Source: Tachypleus tridentatus
Lineage: Eukaryota; Arthropoda; Merostomata; Xiphosura; Limulidae
Reading direction: 5' to 3'
NCBI RefSeq assembly: GCF_004210375.1
Contig: NC_134834.1
Span: 14,803,857 to 14,867,856, forward strand
Length of the DNA stretch: 64,000 nt
Shown: piece by piece, positions 51,601 to 57,600 of the stretch
Layout: each line of letters starts with the position of its first letter
Numbering within the stretch: the first letter of the stretch is position 1
Position numbers and translations under genes: made by a program
The notes under the pieces: generated by a model
What the model was told of the DNA's origin: nothing
Database searches by the model: none
What the model saw: only the letters and a program-made list of their open reading frames with translations

Positions 51601-54600
51601 TTATGTATTGTCCCCACATAAAGTTCTATATTTTATAACAAATACAACTTAGATACAGTATCTCACTTTCGATCAAGTGTTTATCCATGATGTGGCAATT
51701 TTTCTTTTTGTGTGTCATGTTTACAACTAGTCTAAATGTGATTTTGTTCCTGAAAATGTTAATTTATTTGCATAATTAGAAGAATTTCAGAGAGCTAGAC
51801 TTTTTTTTTTAGACAGGTGGGGATATCTTGCATTATTTTTAATTGAAACTACACTTTGTGAAGTTACAGCTAAACAACATTTTAACAAATTTGTAACATG
51901 AATCTATTTCATAGCTTGGGCACTAAAACATAAGCAAGTTTACTTAAAAATTGTATGTAGTCTTTGGTTAAGAGCCAGGCCTAGAAATATAATTTTTGTC
52001 TCATCAATTTTAGTGTTGTTTACTGAATGGTTTCGATTTTTACTTTTCAAGTATCTTTATTAAAATATCTTAGAAAAAACAGTAAGTAGGTTTATCATCA
52101 TTACCTGAATGTCTACTGCAAAATAAAATAAGGTTGCTTCAAGTTGTGACAACTGTTGATAATATCATTTTTTCTCAGTTTTTTGTGTCAATCATAAAAA
52201 TGATATAGAAATGTTTATAAATGTCTCACAGCGAAAGGTGGACGTGAAATATAGCAATGATCATAGACCAGTTTTTAAGCAGTCTAAATACACTGTAGCC
52301 ATCAATGAGAGTTCCGAACAAGGAACGGAGATCCTGCATGTGTCTGCAGATGATCATGACAAAGCAGAAAAGTTGTTCTACTCAATTTATAATAGGTAAG
52401 AAAAGCAGTAATTATGCAGAACGTAGGAGAACTTTACATGTGAAAACTTCATTATATTTTCTGTATTCTCATTTGAATATTTGTAGAAAGTAATTTTTTT
52501 TTTTTTGCCATTTTTCCACCGGCATAACTTAACTTTTAACATGATGGAGGTGGGGGTAGCTTATTCTTCTTATGTAGCATGGCTTTCCTCTTGTGAGGCC
52601 CAGCGTGGATAGGTGGTTAAGGCGCTCAAGTCGTAATCCGAGGGTCGTGGGTTCGAGTCCCCTTCACCCCAAACATGCTCGCCCTTTCAGCTGTGGGGGC
52701 ATTGTAATGATACGGTCACTCCTACTATTTGTTGGTAAAAGAGTGGCTTAAAGAGTTGTTGGTGGTTGGTGATGACTATCTGCCGTCCCTCTTGTCTTGT
52801 GCTGCAAAATTAGGGACGGCTAGTGCAGATAGCCCTCATGTAGCTTTGTGCGAAATTCAAACCAAACCAAATCCTCTTGTGTAGGTACTGCATAATTCTT
52901 AATGAAAGTGTGAACTTAAAAACTGACAAGCCGACAGGTACCAACATAATGAAATTTCAAATGATGTTTCTTTATCAGTCAGCAACAGACACCTGTTGGT
53001 TCAAAAAAAGTATTCATCTTAAAGGTACAGTACCTAATAGCTCATCCAGGTTAAAATAGACGTCTTGTATGGCTTTGCAAGTTGCTTGAGAGGTAAGAAA
53101 GTTTCCATGTTTCTTGTGATAAAACAATTTGATCATTCACTTTTTTGATATTTTTGACTTTATGTTTATCCATACTACATGTGTAACATATGCAGCTTTA
53201 AGTGTAACAATGTTTTGACATGAAGCCTTTTGTTTCCCTTCTGTGTTGAATATCTTGTGTTTCTCAGTCAGGTTGACCAGCAGCCTAACACTGAGGGGGT
53301 TGTTACTCTATGTATACACCTTGTCATTGTGCTTCTGATTCTAATCTCTGCTAAATTTATTTTAAAAATAATCTGTTTGTATGTGTGTAAACTAAAATTA
53401 TAAACAAATAGATATTAAAAAAAGTATAATATTTGGAGAATGTTTTTAATAATAATTTCGTCAATCATGTTGCATTACAAGATTTTTGAAGAAGCTTGAT
53501 TTTTAGTTCTAAATTGTGCAATTTTTGTGTCCATGTTTTTCAAACCTCAAAATTATTTATCATAATTCAGCTTTAAAAGCTTTAAGTTGTTCTTCTGAAC
53601 TCTGAAGTATAGTTGTATAGTTGAAAGAATTTGATATTTTTTAATTTTCTAGTCTTAATTTGCTTTCTTAAAACAAAAGAAGACAAAGACTCGAATTTTA
53701 TGTTTATAGTCAAAGATGGAGTTTTAGTGCTTTTTATTTTGTATTATTCTTTGAATGTTATAATGGCTAAAAATAACCATTGGATGGCAATTATAAAATT
53801 CAAATTCTCAAAATGATTATGTTCACAGTGCTAGTCCTTCAAGCCTTAAACACTTCCACATGGATCCAAAGAAAGGTACGTTGTCCATTGCTGAGCCCCT
53901 TGACCGTGAAATGAGTCGACACCATATTCTGACCGTTATGGTCAAGGATCGAGGCACTCCTGCTAAACGTAACTTTGCTCGTGTACACGTTGATGTGGAA
54001 GATCATAACGACCATGCACCTGAGTTTCTGTTCACTCAGTTCGAAGGTCAGGTTTATGAGACAGCTGGTATTGGCACCCCTGTTGTTCAAGTGTTTGCTG
54101 TTGATAGTGACAAGGGAAAAAATGCTGATATCAACTTTGCAATTGTTAAAGGTATTCCTATTTCCCGAGTTTTCCCATCTTATAGTTTTGAAAATTTTTA
54201 AGGTTCTTAATGTTTTCCACTAGTGCCTACAAAAGATATCTGTGTTAAGTCAACAAAAGATATTACTTGTGGAGATACATTCAGCTGAATCGTTTAATTT
54301 TTATATTTAAGTTTCCTAGTTATTACAAGTTTTTAAAATCCTGTGGTCTTCTTTTCACCTTTTTTTTCTCTCTCTTTCTATTTCTTTGTACAGGAAACGA
54401 AGGAAACAGTTTTGCGATCGACTCCAAGCTTGGTATTGTTTCAGTTGCCAAAGAACTCGACCAGGAACTTATGGGAGAGTATTATCTCACTATAAAAGCA
54501 TCTGATGAAGGAGAAATTCCCAAAGAAAGTGCTGCAAGCGTTCACATTATTGTGACGATTCCTGATAATTCTGCACCAAAATTTGAAAAGGAAGTGTATG

Positions 54601-57600
54601 TCACAGAACTGTATGAAAATGATAAACCTGGAACTGTTGTCGTTACTGTAGCAGCCTCCAGCCGATCCATGTTGTATTATGAAATAGTATCTGGTAATAG
54701 CGATGCCAAGTTTGCTATTAATCCACATTCTGGCGAACTTCGCACAACTGTGGAACTGGACTACTGAAGAAACAAATCTGTATAATTTAACTGTCAATAA
54801 ACAAATCTCGTTAGTATGAATGCTAGCACTGTGATAACTATACACATACTTGACAGAAATGACAATGCTCCAAAGTTTCTGAAGTCTATTTATTATGGTA
54901 AAATTAGTGAATCAGCAGAAATTGGAACCTTGGTGTTAACCAATGAAAGTGTTCCCCTGGTGGTCTCTGACAGATAAAGACTCTGGATTGAACTCTCATT
55001 TGGTTTATGAAATTATTGAGAAATTACCTCGTACTTACTTCCAAATTGATTCATCCACAGGTTAGTAGCAGAATAAACAATTACCTCTGCTTAAGGTAAA
55101 TATTGTGATACAGGAAGGAAGTTGACAAAAAATCCTAAGTTCTGGGTCATTTTCTACAACATTGTATAGAAAAACATCTTTGTTGAGTTTGAAGGATCAT
55201 AATATTGAAAACATATTATGAAAAAATTAGTTTCTTTTATCAATTACACCCTGTGCTTATCTGTGGAGTTTTGATTCAAGTTTTTTTATATATTATTATA
55301 AAGGTTTTTTGTAACGACTACTCGGTGATTAAGTTTTCACTTTAACAGCTTGTTAAATTAAATTATGGTATATGATTATATGCTATTAAAAGAAAGAATA
55401 TATAATAGGTTATTAATAGTTCTAAAATATTATTTAATTGTTTTTTAGACTTTAGATGTTAAAACCAAAGAAACTAATGTATGTTTCTTGAGGATCACAT
55501 GTATATGGTTGTGATTGTTATAAAAGTGAGCAAGAAAAATTCGTGATAGAGAACTGTACAACTACAGATTTAATTAACTGTTCAGATAATTTTGGTCAGG
55601 GCTGTAAAATTATTGGATAACTGTAACTTATGACCTGTAAAACACACACACATGTGTACGAATTAAAAATATTTATATATAAAAGTTTAACAGTTAAATA
55701 CATGTAATCTTCACTCAGTTTTATTTGTAATAAATGCTAGAAGTTTTGTGTTTTTTGTAAAATATTATAACTCCTGTTGTTTTGTCACTCTATAGGTTCT
55801 ATAAGTACAGTTCAAACATTGGATCACGAAAAAATAACATATTTTCGATTCACTGTCCAAGTTACAGATAAGGGTAAACCTCGTCTTATCGCTGAAAAAA
55901 ACGCAGAAGTTTTTATTCTGGTGCTCGATGTTAACGATTCTCCTCCTCAGTTTGAAAAAAACTTGTACGAATGTACCTTGCATTTACCTACTTACAAAGG
56001 CGTCGCTGTAACCGTCGTCAAAGCTCAGGATCCTGATTCAGATGCACACACAGGAACAGGAATTAAATACGACATTGTATCTGGTAATCGTGGAGCCAAG
56101 TTTGTTATTAACGAGGTCACGGGTCAGATTTTCATAAGGGATCCAGAAAACTTGGAGAACCAGTACGATATGATTGTAGCAGCTAAAGATGGCGTATTTG
56201 AGGCTAGCACCAAAGTTCAAGTGAGAGTAGAAAAAAAACAAAAGATAGTGGACTGAAGTTTTCCAAGAGTATCTATAGAGCTTCAATTATGGAAAACACA
56301 ACTGACATATTAAAAGTTACTATTGTAACTGTTGTTGGAAGTGCCCTAAATGAGCATGTCACTTTCAGTATACTAAACCCTTCTGGTATGTTTAGGATTG
56401 GGAAAACATCAGGGTCAATCCAAACAACCGGCAAGCCTTTTGATCGTGAAACTGAAAACAGTTATACTCTAGTTGTAGAAGCAAGAAGTGCAGCTACTTC
56501 TGTGCCCGAGTAGCTCATGTCCTTGTAGAAATAACTGTTCTTGACGTGAATGACAATGCCCCAATCTTTGTTAATCTTCCTTATTATTCAGTGGTACCTA
56601 TTGAAGCCCAGCCTGGAGATTTGATTCGCAAGGTAAGGTACTCCAAGGTTTTAGTAATACAATTTAAATTTCTATTAAAGTATTAAATAAATTAAGCTAA
56701 CTCAGTACACAGTAATGTTCTGTAACTGTGTATTTTCATGTGTGTGTATACACAAGTCCTTCATGCATTGTCATAAATTCTTGTAACTTGCTCATATTTT
56801 TACGTTAGAATTTCAGTTATGATCTGTTGACACAGAAGGGACTCATACAGATGTTTTTACTAAATCAAAAACAAAACTTAAGTGACACAAACCAATTTTG
56901 TGAATTTTTAAATTTTTGTTCATTTACATTTGTAATTTAGGTATTTAACGTATTAGTAACTAATGCCACCAAAATGTTAGTTCTCCTCGGTCATCTGGGT
57001 GAAGAATTGTTCCTACATTTATTCTTCTGAGTATTGGTGGGTACATTATGGTCGTATAAACTTTACGTGTTGAAGTTAATATGGAAATTCCAATGGTAAT
57101 AATGCCAAAAACTAGTTGTTTTGTATGTAGGTGCAAGCCATTGATTTGGATATGGACTTAAATGGGTACATACATTATGAGCTAGTGAAAGGAGAGAAAG
57201 ACCTGTTTAGCATCGACAGTCGAACAGGAGAAGTTCGGTTACGACATTATCTTAAACCTCACATAACTGCTTACGATGTCGTTGTAGCAGCTTATGATAA
57301 CGGTAAGCCTATTTCAGTGATGTCGATATTTTTAAGTTTTAAAAATTACGAAGTAAACGTGAACCATTAGTTATAATTATGATGAAAAAAATCTTTTTTT
57401 ATTTGAGTAATCTTTGATGGTAATTAGTTGGCCTGGCATGGCCTAGCGCGTTAAGGCGTGAGCTTCGTAATATGAGGGTCGCGAGTTTGCGCCCGAGTCG
57501 CGCCAAACATGCTCGCCCTCCCAGCCGTGGGGGCGTTATAAAGTTACGATCAATCCCACTTTTCGTTGGTAAAAGAGTAGCCCAAGAGTTGGCGGTGGGT

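Noticed and set aside
54441-54845. Minus-strand 134-codon open frame, and other antisense frames over cadherin exons
   Set aside because: They are shadows of the cadherin coding strand and have no independent features.
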